Of a stretch of 36,889 bases of DNA, positions 27,814 through 35,271 are shown one piece after another (the stretch's first letter is position 1; each line of letters opens with the position of its first letter). The notes under the pieces were generated by a model. The model was not told the origin of the DNA. It ran no database searches and was given only the letters and a program-made list of their open reading frames with translations. Source of the DNA: an uncultured Clostridium sp. (GTDB lineage: Bacteria; Bacillota; Clostridia; TANB77; CAG-508). The stretch spans positions 1 through 36,889 of the forward strand of contig CAOKHI010000017.1 of assembly GCA_948468275.1 (NCBI GenBank), in the 5' to 3' direction. A program made the translations under genes and the position numbers.

Positions 27814-28275
27814 ATGGATTTTGAAAAAACATGTTGTCCAGTTGTAGAAGTTGATGGAGCTATTGCATGTGGTAAACAATTTGATCTTGATATAACTTTA
27901 CCATGTGATAATAGAAATGTAATTTATGGTGTTATAAAAGATTGTTATAAAGAACCAGTTTGTGATGCAGTTGTTAAACTTATAGAAGTAGTTTGCGAAT
28001 GTGGTAAAGAAGAAAGAAGACCTGTTTCTCATACTTTTACTAATGAAGATGGAGAATTTGTTTTCGGACCTCTTTGTCCAGATAAAAAATATGAAATAAA
28101 TTTCTGGGTAGATCAAGTAAAACATGTAAAAGTATGTGCTAGATGTGGTCATGAAGGAAAATGTTTAAAAGGTGTTTGCATGGATAAATGTGACTGTGTT
28201 ATAGACCATAAACCATGTCATGACAAATGTCACCGCGATTGTTCAGAAGATAGTTGCTCATGTGAAGAATGCTAA
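27814..28275 (+). CDS. Cys-rich carboxypeptidase-regulatory-like protein, possible spore surface protein
   Basis: This 153-residue protein has 21 Cys. The middle (about 35-115) has the pattern of a CarboxypepD_reg-like beta sandwich: 'GVIKDCYKEPVCDAVVKLIEV', 'TFTNEDGEFVFGPL', 'YEINFWVDQ'. The C-terminal 40 residues contain repeated C-x2/3-C pairs with His and Asp. There is no signal peptide. Similar small Cys-rich proteins occur in clostridial spore coats, and disulfide or metal crosslinking would suit that, but this is inference. AAGGAAGG lies upstream of the ATG, with a terminator-like leader before it and a strong terminator after it. Confidence 0.65.
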   Translation: MDFEKTCCPVVEVDGAIACGKQFDLDITLPCDNRNVIYGVIKDCYKEPVCDAVVKLIEVVCECGKEERRPVSHTFTNEDGEFVFGPLCPDKKYEINFWVDQVKHVKVCARCGHEGKCLKGVCMDKCDCVIDHKPCHDKCHRDCSEDSCSCEEC

Positions 28276-28297
28276 TTTGAATTTAGCTTATTAAACC

Positions 28298-28340
28298 AAC
28301 TAAAGTAGAAGAGTAAATCTTCTACTTTAGTTTATTCTTT
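28298..28340 (+). terminator. Intrinsic terminator after the Cys-rich gene
   Basis: AACTAAAGTAGAAGA (28298-28312) pairs perfectly with TCTTCTACTTTAGTT (28318-28332), followed by T-rich sequence. Confidence 0.9.
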
Positions 28341-28474
28341 TTTGTCTAATTTATTATAACCTATCTAGCTAGATGTAAATAATTTCAAAACATGTTACAG
28401 ATATGGGGGCTATGTTTTTTATTTTATTAAAATTTTCATAATAAAAATTCTACAATAAAATGCAATAATTTTTA

Positions 28475-28503
28475 TTGAAAAAAAGTACAATATGTGGTAT
28501 AAC
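28475..28503 (+). promoter_or_regulatory. Promoter of the small peptide-cdaA operon
   Basis: TTGAAA (28475-28480), a 17-bp spacer and TATAAC (28498-28503), about 37 bp before the ATG at 28540. Confidence 0.7.
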
Positions 28504-28539
28504 AAGTATAGAAAATAAATTGCAAAGGAATGAATGAAA

Positions 28540-28653
28540 ATGAAAGATAAAAAGGATAAAAAACAACTATTTGTTAAAATAATGGCAGGTGTACTTGCAG
28601 GAATATTTATAATTGTTTCAGCAGGAACAGTAATTTATTATTTATTTGCCTAA
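28540..28653 (+). CDS. 37-residue single-pass membrane peptide
   Basis: The ORF encodes a Lys/Asp-rich start (MKDKKDKKQLFVK) and one hydrophobic segment ('IMAGVLAGIFIIVSAG') near the C-terminus. It resembles the very short DUF4044-type membrane peptides of Firmicutes. AAAGGA lies about 11 bp upstream. It is 25 bp before cdaA and shares its promoter, so a link with cyclic-di-AMP synthesis at the membrane is possible but unproven. Confidence 0.65.
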   Translation: MKDKKDKKQLFVKIMAGVLAGIFIIVSAGTVIYYLFA

Positions 28654-28678
28654 AAAGAAAGAAAAATGAGGTATACAT

Positions 28679-29596
28679 ATGATAGATGGTTTTAATATAT
28701 CATTACAAAATATATTTAATCAAAATATAATGGAATATTTAAATATGCTACAAGAACACCCTATACGATTAATAACTTTAATTGTAGACGTATCAATAGT
28801 AGTATTAATAGGAATAAAATTATTAAAATTTGCAAAACTTTCACGAGCATGGCAACTACTTAAGGGAATTGCATTTTTAGTAATTGCAACAGCTATTAGT
28901 GGATTTCTAGATTTAAAAATTTTAAATTTCATTTTGTCTTCTATTATGACATGGGGAGTATTTGCACTTTTAGTAATATTCCAACCAGAACTAAGACGAG
29001 GATTAGAACAACTAGGAACTAATAAATTTACTAAATTTTTTGGAATAGATAAGGATATTGCAACAAAAACTAAAGAAGACATTTATAAAATAGTAATAGC
29101 AGCAAGCGAGCTTTCTAAAACTAAAACAGGTGGTTTAATTGTAATTGAAAGAGATATACAAATAAGAGATATTATATCTACTGGAATAGAAATAAATTCA
29201 GAAGTATCTCCACAGTTATTAGTAAATATATTTGTACCTAATACTCCATTACATGATGGAGCAGTAGTTATTAGCAATAACAAAATTGTAGCAGCAGCCT
29301 GTATGTTACCTCTTGCAAGCGATACAGATATTGCAAAAGAATTAGGAACAAGACATAGAGCAGCAATAGGAATTTCTAAAGAATCAGATGCAATTGCGAT
29401 TGTCGTTTCAGAAGAAACAGGAAAAATTTCTATTGCAAAAGATGGTACTTTAATTGCAGATGTTAAAGAAGATGCATTAAAGAAAATATTAATTAAGAGT
29501 GTTGTAACAAAAAGATTTGGAGATGATAGACCCAATAAAATGGGAAAATTTAAAAATGTGAGATTTGGTTTTAAAAATAATAAAAAAATATCTTAA
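28679..29596 (+). CDS. cdaA: CdaA, membrane diadenylate cyclase
   Basis: This 305-residue protein has three N-terminal membrane segments (about 27-110) followed by a DAC/DisA_N domain. The catalytic motifs are visible: 'LHDGAVVI' (DGA near residue 192) and 'GTRHRAAIG' (RHR near residue 224). It condenses two ATP to cyclic-di-AMP, the second messenger that controls potassium and osmotic balance. In most Firmicutes cdaA is followed by cdaR and glmM. Here a terminator follows directly, so those partners are elsewhere or missing. GAGGT precedes the ATG. Confidence 0.95.
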   Translation: MIDGFNISLQNIFNQNIMEYLNMLQEHPIRLITLIVDVSIVVLIGIKLLKFAKLSRAWQLLKGIAFLVIATAISGFLDLKILNFILSSIMTWGVFALLVIFQPELRRGLEQLGTNKFTKFFGIDKDIATKTKEDIYKIVIAASELSKTKTGGLIVIERDIQIRDIISTGIEINSEVSPQLLVNIFVPNTPLHDGAVVISNNKIVAAACMLPLASDTDIAKELGTRHRAAIGISKESDAIAIVVSEETGKISIAKDGTLIADVKEDALKKILIKSVVTKRFGDDRPNKMGKFKNVRFGFKNNKKIS

Positions 29597-29627
29597 AAAG
29601 AAGTTCAAATATGAGCTTCTTTTTTTT
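29595..29627 (+). terminator. Intrinsic terminator after cdaA
   Basis: AAAAGAAGTTCA pairs with TGAGCTTCTTTT (one wobble pair), and the stem runs into a T-run. It begins at the stop codon. Confidence 0.85.
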
Positions 29628-29895
29628 GCTTTAGAATTAACATATAACCTTTCGAAGATTTTTTCATAGAAAAAGCAAAATATTATGTAATTAATTAGCT
29701 CAGTGGTTAACTTAATTGAATTAATTTGAAATGCAACATTTATAGTGAGTTTAAAGGAATAAACAAATCTTATTTAATTTCATTAAAAAATAAATTGTCG
29801 AAAACTTTTTATAAATCGCTAAAACTTCCTATGTTTCGCTATTGGAAAAAATTTACAATTGAGATATAATAACAAAAAAGGTTAGGGGGAAGAAT
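29628..29895. other. Gap upstream of the spoIIA operon
   Basis: No ORF is supported. It must contain the promoter of the spoIIA operon, normally sigma-H dependent, but I could not place a convincing sigma-H box. A TATAAT (about 29865) lies close to the start. A tRNA D-arm-like word at 29696-29710 lacks the rest of a tRNA. Confidence 0.4.
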
Positions 29896-30219
29896 ATGAA
29901 TTCGAGATATGTAGATAAGGACAAGTTATTGCTTTTTGAAATTACAGAAGAAATAGATCATCATACAACAGAAAAAATAAGGAGGAAAATGGATAATGAA
30001 ATTCAAAGATATATGCCAAAAAGAACTGTATTTGATTTTGATAAGGTTACTTTTATGGATAGTGCCGGAATAGGTATGCTAATAGGTAGATATAAAGTTG
30101 CAAGAATGTTAGGCGGAAGCGTTGAACTTATAAATGTTAGCCCAGGTATTAAGAAAATTTTTGAAATGTGTGGTGTTTTAAAGATAATTCCTATTGTAGA
30201 TAATAAAAGGGCTGTGTGA
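29896..30219 (+). CDS. spoIIAA: SpoIIAA, anti-anti-sigma factor
   Basis: This 107-residue STAS-domain protein has the usual SpoIIAA length. The phosphorylatable Ser is in 'FMDSAGIGMLIGRY' (Ser56), the conserved target of SpoIIAB kinase. Unphosphorylated SpoIIAA binds SpoIIAB and frees sigma-F in the forespore. It is the first gene of the spoIIAA-spoIIAB-sigF operon, and TTAGGGGG precedes the ATG. Confidence 0.97.
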   Translation: MNSRYVDKDKLLLFEITEEIDHHTTEKIRRKMDNEIQRYMPKRTVFDFDKVTFMDSAGIGMLIGRYKVARMLGGSVELINVSPGIKKIFEMCGVLKIIPIVDNKRAV

Positions 30220-30243
30220 ATTAGGTTTTTTAGGAGGTATAAG

Positions 30244-30741
30244 ATGAAAAGTATATATGAAAATGAAATGAAAATAGAGTTTGTTAGTAAGTCCAACAAT
30301 GAGGCATTTGCACGTATTAGTGTAGCAGCATTTGCATCTCAGCTAGACCCTACAATAGAAGAACTATCAGACATAAAAACAGCTGTATCTGAAGCTGTTA
30401 CTAACTGTATAATTCATGCATATGAGGATGTAGAGGGCATAATTAGTATTACATGTAAACTGTTTGCAAATTCTATTATTATACAAATTGCAGACAATGG
30501 AAATGGTATAGAAAATGTAGAGGTTGCAAAAGAGCCACTTTATACTTCTAAACCAGATTTAGAAAGGTCTGGTATGGGATTTACTATTATGGATAGTTTT
30601 ATGGATGAAGTAAAGATTGAATCTATTTTAGGATTAGGTACTAAAGTTACCATGAAAAAGATTATTAAAAACAAAGAAGAATTATCGTCAGAATGTGATG
30701 AAGATGAGAATCCTAAAGTTTTTGGTTCTTTTAGAATATAA
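30244..30741 (+). CDS. spoIIAB: SpoIIAB, anti-sigma-F factor and kinase
   Basis: This 165-residue GHKL-fold protein shows the N box 'AVSEAVTNCIIHAYED', the G1 box 'IADNGNGIENV', and the lid/G2 region 'DLERSGMGFTIM'. It binds sigma-F with ATP and phosphorylates SpoIIAA on Ser. The C-terminal tail (about 145-165, acidic) is a little longer than in Bacillus. AGGAGG lies 6 bp before the ATG, 24 bp after spoIIAA. Confidence 0.97.
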   Translation: MKSIYENEMKIEFVSKSNNEAFARISVAAFASQLDPTIEELSDIKTAVSEAVTNCIIHAYEDVEGIISITCKLFANSIIIQIADNGNGIENVEVAKEPLYTSKPDLERSGMGFTIMDSFMDEVKIESILGLGTKVTMKKIIKNKEELSSECDEDENPKVFGSFRI

Positions 30742-30760
30742 AGGTGTGTGATGATTACAT

Positions 30761-31480
30761 ATGTATGAAAATAATATACAAAATATAATTAAAGCTCAAG
30801 CTGGTGATGAACAGGCTATGACAGATTTACTAGAAAATAATAAGGGCTTAATTTGGAATATAGTTAAAAGATTTACAGGTCGTGGGCATGAAACAGAGGA
30901 CATTTATCAAATTGGGTGTATGGGTTTTATTAAAGCAATTAAAAGATTTGATACAAGCTTCGAGGTACAAATTTCTACATATGCAGTACCATATATATTA
31001 GGTGAAATAAAAAGATTTATACGTGATGATGGAGCCATTAAGGTTAGTAGAAGTACTAAAGAGCTTGCTATGAAGATTTTGGATTTGCAAAGAGAGTATT
31101 TAAATAAAACAGGTCAAGAAATTTCTTTATCGATGTTATCTAAGGAACTCAAGATTTCAAAAGAAGAAGTAAGTTTTGCCCTTGATTGTTTAAAGCCTGT
31201 TACATCTATTTATGAAGAAACAGGAGGAAATGATGATGATAGGGCTATTGTAGATAGACTAACAGATAATAAAGACGAGGCAAGTATAATAACTGATAGA
31301 CTTGCAATAAAGCAGTTAATTGAGAATTTAAATGCAAGGGAAAGACAGGTTATTTTACTTAGATTCTTTAAAGATAAAACTCAAGCTCAAGTGGCTCAAG
31401 TTTTAGGTATTACCCAAGTTCAAGTTTCTAGAATTGAAAAAAAGATTTTAAGTTCTATGAAACTTAAACTTACATCTTAG
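30761..31480 (+). CDS. sigF: Sigma-F, early forespore sigma factor
   Basis: This 239-residue sigma-70 family protein has region 2 ('GHETEDIYQIGCMGFIKAIKRFD', 'ISTYAVPYILGEIKRFIRDD'), region 3 ('GQEISLSMLSKELKISKEEV') and region 4 ('RERQVILLRFFKDKTQAQVAQVLGITQVQVSRIEKKIL'). The operon position behind spoIIAB identifies it as sigma-F, which starts forespore gene expression. AAAGGTGTG lies somewhat far (about 15 bp) from the ATG at 30761. Confidence 0.97.
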   Translation: MYENNIQNIIKAQAGDEQAMTDLLENNKGLIWNIVKRFTGRGHETEDIYQIGCMGFIKAIKRFDTSFEVQISTYAVPYILGEIKRFIRDDGAIKVSRSTKELAMKILDLQREYLNKTGQEISLSMLSKELKISKEEVSFALDCLKPVTSIYEETGGNDDDRAIVDRLTDNKDEASIITDRLAIKQLIENLNARERQVILLRFFKDKTQAQVAQVLGITQVQVSRIEKKILSSMKLKLTS

Positions 31481-31503
31481 ATTAATATTGTGGAGTTGAT
31501 TTT

Positions 31504-32532
31504 TTGAGAAGGGTTGTTTTGACTGTATTAGGACTAGTTGTGGTTACTTTTGTTATTCCAATTATTTTTACAAGAAGTAGAAAAACGGTTGAGGTTTCAA
31601 AAGTAGAGAATGCAAATGATATTGGTTATGAAAATACTATTAAAGAAAATGATAAAATAATAGAAAATAATTATGACTATGGTAAGTATGCAAGTATCAA
31701 ATTGCTTCATGCAGACAATAATCAAATTGAAGAAATAAAAATAGATGAATATTTATATGGTGTTGTTTCTGCTGAAATGCCAGTTGATTTTGAAGTTGAG
31801 GCATTAAAAGCGCAAGCAGTCGTTGCAAGGACATATACATTGTTTAAAATAGCTAATAATAAAGCAAAACATGTAGATGCAGATATTTGTGATAGTGCAG
31901 CATGTTGCCAGGCATGGATTTCTAAGGACAAAAGGCTTGAAAAGTGGGAAGCAAATGTAGCTAGTACTAATTGGGAAAAAATTGTTAATGCTGTTAATGC
32001 AACTTGTGGAAAAATTATTACATATAATAGAGAGCCAATTAATGCTTTTTTTCATTCAAATAGTGGTGGAATGACAGAGGTACCTGTTAATGTGTGGGGA
32101 GGAAGTGGTTATCCATATTTACAAGTTGTAGAAACTTCAGGAGAGGATAATTATTCACAGTATAGTTCAGAGGTATGTTTAACTAAGATTGAATTTGTTA
32201 ATAAAATTAAAGAAAAGCATTCAAATTTGGAAATAGATTTTTCACTAGATAACTGCATAGAAGTTAGTGAAAAGACTAGTAGTGGTAGAGTAAAAACTTT
32301 AAAAGTTGGAAATCTTAATTTAGCAGGTGTTGAGATAAGAACTATACTAAATTTGAGATCTACAAATTTTGAAGTTAATATTGATGGAGAAAATATTAAA
32401 TTTTCTGTAATTGGATATGGACATGGTGTGGGAATGAGCCAAACAGGTGCAGATGCTTTAGCAAAACAAGGAAGCTCATATGAAGAAATTATAAAGCATT
32501 TTTATGTTGGAGTTGAAATTGAAAATATGTAA
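31504..32532 (+). CDS. spoIID: SpoIID, engulfment lytic transglycosylase
   Basis: This 342-residue protein has an N-terminal signal anchor (about 3-22) and the SpoIID domain. Its key motifs are 'VSAEMPVDFEVEALKAQAVVARTY' (with the catalytic Glu), 'FFHSNSGGMTE', and 'GYGHGVGMSQTGADALAKQGSSYEEI'. It cuts glycan strands denuded of stem peptides and drives engulfment with SpoIIP and SpoIIM. TTG 31504 is used, with GGAG 9 bp upstream. Its place between sigF and spoIIQ is the usual order in many Clostridia for the spoIID-spoIIQ pair. Confidence 0.95.
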   Translation: MRRVVLTVLGLVVVTFVIPIIFTRSRKTVEVSKVENANDIGYENTIKENDKIIENNYDYGKYASIKLLHADNNQIEEIKIDEYLYGVVSAEMPVDFEVEALKAQAVVARTYTLFKIANNKAKHVDADICDSAACCQAWISKDKRLEKWEANVASTNWEKIVNAVNATCGKIITYNREPINAFFHSNSGGMTEVPVNVWGGSGYPYLQVVETSGEDNYSQYSSEVCLTKIEFVNKIKEKHSNLEIDFSLDNCIEVSEKTSSGRVKTLKVGNLNLAGVEIRTILNLRSTNFEVNIDGENIKFSVIGYGHGVGMSQTGADALAKQGSSYEEIIKHFYVGVEIENM

Positions 32533-32601
32533 TTAATTTGTATAAATCTTCAAAATAAGGAAATACTTTTACTAAATATAAATTTAGGAGGAGTTAGAAT
32601 T

Positions 32602-33451
32602 ATGAGAAGACAAAATAGAGCACGGAGATAATAAAGAGAATCAAAAAAATATGTTGTATTTAGGAGGAAGTATTTTAGGAATTGCCATTATAGCTTTTGT
32701 GATAGTATATTTTGTATATGGAAATAATTTAGACAAACAAAATTCAAAAATAGATACAGAAAAATTAGCAAGTTTAGTGCAAAATACTACAGATAATGAG
32801 AAATCAGAAGAGACAAGTTCACAAATGGGAAAGACTGTAGAAGAATCTAAAAATGATACACAAGTAAATCAAATACAAAATACTACAAGTTCTAATACCA
32901 CTAGCCCAAAAGATACAAAACAATCAAGTGGAAGTAATAGTGTTAATACAAATACTACCCAAAAAGTAAAAGAACAAACAAACAAAACTACTAAAAAAGA
33001 GGAAAATAAGCAAGAAGAAGCAAAAACAGAGAATAAACAAGAACAAACAAGTTTTATAAAACCTGTTGAAGGTGAAATTGTAAAAGCATTTGCCAAAGAT
33101 AATTTACTATATTCTGAAACATTAGGTGAATGGACAACACATTTAGGAATAGATATTAAAGCAGAAAAGACAACAGTAGTAAAAGCAGCATGTGCAGGTA
33201 AAGTAAAATCTATAAAAAATGATCCAAGATATGGTTTATCTATAATTATTGAACATGCAGATGAATATGAAACATTATATTCAAATTTACTAACATCTGA
33301 ATTTGTGCAAGTAGGAGATGAAGTAAAACAAGGTCAAACAATAGGAACAGTAGGAAACACAGCAACTTTTGAAATTGCAGATGAAGCTCATTTACATTTT
33401 GAAATAACAAAAAATGGTGAGAAAATGGATCCAAATATATTTATAAAATAG
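32602..33451 (+). CDS. spoIIQ: SpoIIQ-like M23-domain protein, +1 frameshift at CGG codon 8
   Basis: Read with one skipped base, the product is about 282 residues: a short basic cytoplasmic start, one membrane segment (about 18-36), a Ser/Thr/Asn/Lys-rich linker (about 40-130) and a LytM/M23 domain. Both metal motifs are intact ('THLGID', 'HLHFEI'), as in clostridial SpoIIQ. SpoIIQ is made in the forespore and pairs with SpoIIIAH to link the two membranes during engulfment. The AGGAGG site (32587-32592) fits ATG 32602 only, and that frame dies at codon 10. Skipping C32623 joins 'MRRQNRA' to 'GDNKENQKNMLYLGG'. The ATG at 32651 lacks a proper spacing and would cut the cytoplasmic tail. Confidence 0.88.
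32623..32625 (+). other. In-frame CGG frameshift site 4 (spoIIQ)
   Basis: Zero-frame codon 8 is CGG after GCA, and the zero frame stops two codons later (AGA TAA). Skipping C reads GCA-(C)-GGA-GAT-AAT and leads into the membrane segment. Confidence 0.85.
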
Positions 33452-33480
33452 AGGGTGCCCCATAAATAGGAAATCCTAAC

Positions 33481-33515
33481 CCAAAAATCCAGTTGTATTT
33501 CAACTGGATTTTTGG
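33481..33515 (+). terminator. Intrinsic terminator of the sigF-spoIIQ operon
   Basis: CCAAAAATCCAGTTG (33481-33495) pairs perfectly with CAACTGGATTTTTGG (33501-33515), with a 5-base loop. Confidence 0.85.
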
Positions 33516-33715
33516 TCTTATAATTTTTTTCGTAAAATTATAAAAAATGTATTACATAATTTACCATTTTTTTAGATGTTTATTTCTGTTTTCTATATCT
33601 TTTTTTATGCATTTTACTTATATTGACAGCTATACAAAGTAAGTAAAATTCTGTTATTGTTTAACATAAAAAATTCAAAGGATTTTAAAATTTATATTTC
33701 CACCAAAACACAATA
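33516..33715. other. AT-rich gap between spoIIQ and the Rpn-like gene
   Basis: No gene or structure is seen apart from the terminator before it and the promoter after it. Confidence 0.5.
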
Positions 33716-33744
33716 TTGACAAGTTGCCAATATTATTTTATAAT
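33716..33744 (+). promoter_or_regulatory. Consensus sigma-A promoter of the Rpn-like gene
   Basis: TTGACA (33716-33721) and TATAAT (33739-33744) with a 17-bp spacer form a perfect consensus. The -35 region lies in ATATTGACAAGTTGCCAATAT, which resembles the palindrome at window positions 5-23. Confidence 0.88.
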
Positions 33745-33763
33745 TAAAGAAAGAAGTGATTTT

Positions 33764-34801
33764 ATGGTAGTATTTTCCTATCAGGATTATTTGGCTTGTA
33801 AAAAAATTATTAGTTCTAATTTATATGTAAAAGAAGATAGTTCTAATTATTATATAAGTACAAGTAATGCTATTCATAATGTACATGATGCTTTATATAG
33901 AGATTTATTAAACGATAAAAAAGAATTATGCACATTTTTGAAAAATTTTATTAATTATGATGTTTCATGTAATGAAATTAGTAAGTACAATACTTCATTT
34001 ATTACTAATGAATATGAATCCAGATACACAGATGTTATTTACAAATTAAAAAATAAACCTATATATATTCTTATAGAGCATCAATCGTATATTGATAATA
34101 GTATTTCTTATAGAATTTTTGATTATTACAGTTTGATTCTAAGAGATACTATTGACAAAGAAAATATAAATAAAAAAGATTACAAATTTCCACTAGTTAT
34201 TCCTATTGTATTTTATACAGGAGCAAAGAATTGGAAATTAAAACCTAATATAAAAGAAAAGCAGTACAATTTTGGTAGCGAAATTGGCAAATTAGACATT
34301 GAATATTACTTTATAAACACTAACCAATATTCAACAGATGAACTCCTAAAAATGAAGTCTTATGTTTCATATGTCATGGCTATTGATAAATGTACATCTA
34401 CTGAAAAGCTACTTAATATTATTAACAAATTGTCTATTATATTAGACAACAATGAACACAAAAAATACACAAAACGTATAATTAAATATATTTTAAATGC
34501 ACAATTTGATAAAGATACAACAGAGATGTTGTTAAATAAATTTAATGAAAGGAATGATGTTACTATGAAATATGTTTGGGACTATATTAAAGAAGATCAA
34601 GAAAGAATTGCCAAAGAATTACTTGCAAAAGGAACTATGAATGGCAAACGTGAGGGTAAACTTGAAGGAGAATTAGAATGTAAATCTAAATTTGTTAAAA
34701 ACATGTTAAAAAATGGCGAAACAATTGAAAAAATTAGATTATATACTGGAGCTACTAAAAAAGAAATTGAAAAAATTCGTAATGAATTGGCTGTTTGCTA
34801 A
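33764..34801 (+). CDS. Rpn/PD-(D/E)XK family nuclease (transposase_31-like)
   Basis: This 345-residue protein shows the Rpn/YhgA pattern: 'HNVHDALYRDLLNDKKELCTFLKNFI', a nuclease core with 'YESRYTDVIYKLKN' (D) and 'IYILIEHQSYID' (E-x-Q), then 'FPLVIPIVFYTGAKNW', a helical middle, and a C-terminal tail with Gly-Lys-Glu repeats ('GKREGKLEGELE'). Rpn proteins promote recA-independent recombination or act in phage defence. ATG 33764 is used, because the ORF could open at 33716 but that codon is the -35 box of the promoter. It marks the beginning of the accessory right end. Confidence 0.85.
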   Translation: MVVFSYQDYLACKKIISSNLYVKEDSSNYYISTSNAIHNVHDALYRDLLNDKKELCTFLKNFINYDVSCNEISKYNTSFITNEYESRYTDVIYKLKNKPIYILIEHQSYIDNSISYRIFDYYSLILRDTIDKENINKKDYKFPLVIPIVFYTGAKNWKLKPNIKEKQYNFGSEIGKLDIEYYFINTNQYSTDELLKMKSYVSYVMAIDKCTSTEKLLNIINKLSIILDNNEHKKYTKRIIKYILNAQFDKDTTEMLLNKFNERNDVTMKYVWDYIKEDQERIAKELLAKGTMNGKREGKLEGELECKSKFVKNMLKNGETIEKIRLYTGATKKEIEKIRNELAVC

Positions 34802-35100
34802 TTGAAAAGCTAATATTATTAATTTATGAGAAAACATGTATAGAGACGAGCAATGCTCCCAGGCTTAGAAGGTATATATGTTTTTAATGATATCTTAATT
34901 GATTCTTGATATATGCGAATTACCTGCGCAAATAAGTGCAAAAATTTATGAACGTAAATTTATAAAGTAAAGTATGTAATAATTTATTGTTATATTATTT
35001 ATTTTTTTGTTATTTTATGGTAAGATTTTAGCATTATTAATATTAGTTTAGGAGAAATTTATGTTAGAATAGAAAAATATGAATATATAGAAGAAAAGGA
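34802..35100. other. Gap with decayed coding remnants
   Basis: No intact gene is seen. A 23-codon open stretch at 34899-34970 ('LILDICELPAQISAKIYERKFIK' in outline, with Pro and Glu codons) looks more protein-like than the surroundings and could be the end of a decayed gene. A minimal ATG-TTA-GAA-TAG with a good AGGAG lies near 35060. Confidence 0.3.
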
Positions 35101-35220
35101 ATGATTTATTGGACATATGAAGAAGAGAATGGTTTTTATAAAGCAAATATTGAAAATTTTGCTGATATGCTAAAACTAATAGAAGATTCATCATACTATA
35201 TAGAAAGATTAAAAGAATAG
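35101..35220 (+). pseudogene. 39-codon gene fragment before the phosphoesterase
   Basis: The ORF MIYWTYEEENGFYKAN... ends 'SSYYIERLKE'. It has a protein-like composition and a weak AAAAGGA site, but is too short for a domain and starts after a stop-riddled region. It looks like the C-terminal remnant of a larger protein, possibly of the SMI1/KNR4 or Imm type, but this is a weak impression. Confidence 0.35.
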
Positions 35221-35271
35221 TGATATATGAAAGAATATCTAAATTGAAACAAAAAAATTGGAGGATTACTT

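Noticed and set aside
29696..29710. TAGCTCAGTGGTTAA, like the D-arm of a tRNA
   Set aside because: No acceptor stem, anticodon arm or GTTCGAATC-type T-arm follows at proper distances. It is most likely chance or a tiny relic.
33716..33763. Early TTG start of the Rpn-like gene
   Set aside because: The TTG is the -35 box of a perfect promoter, so translation must begin later, at 33764.
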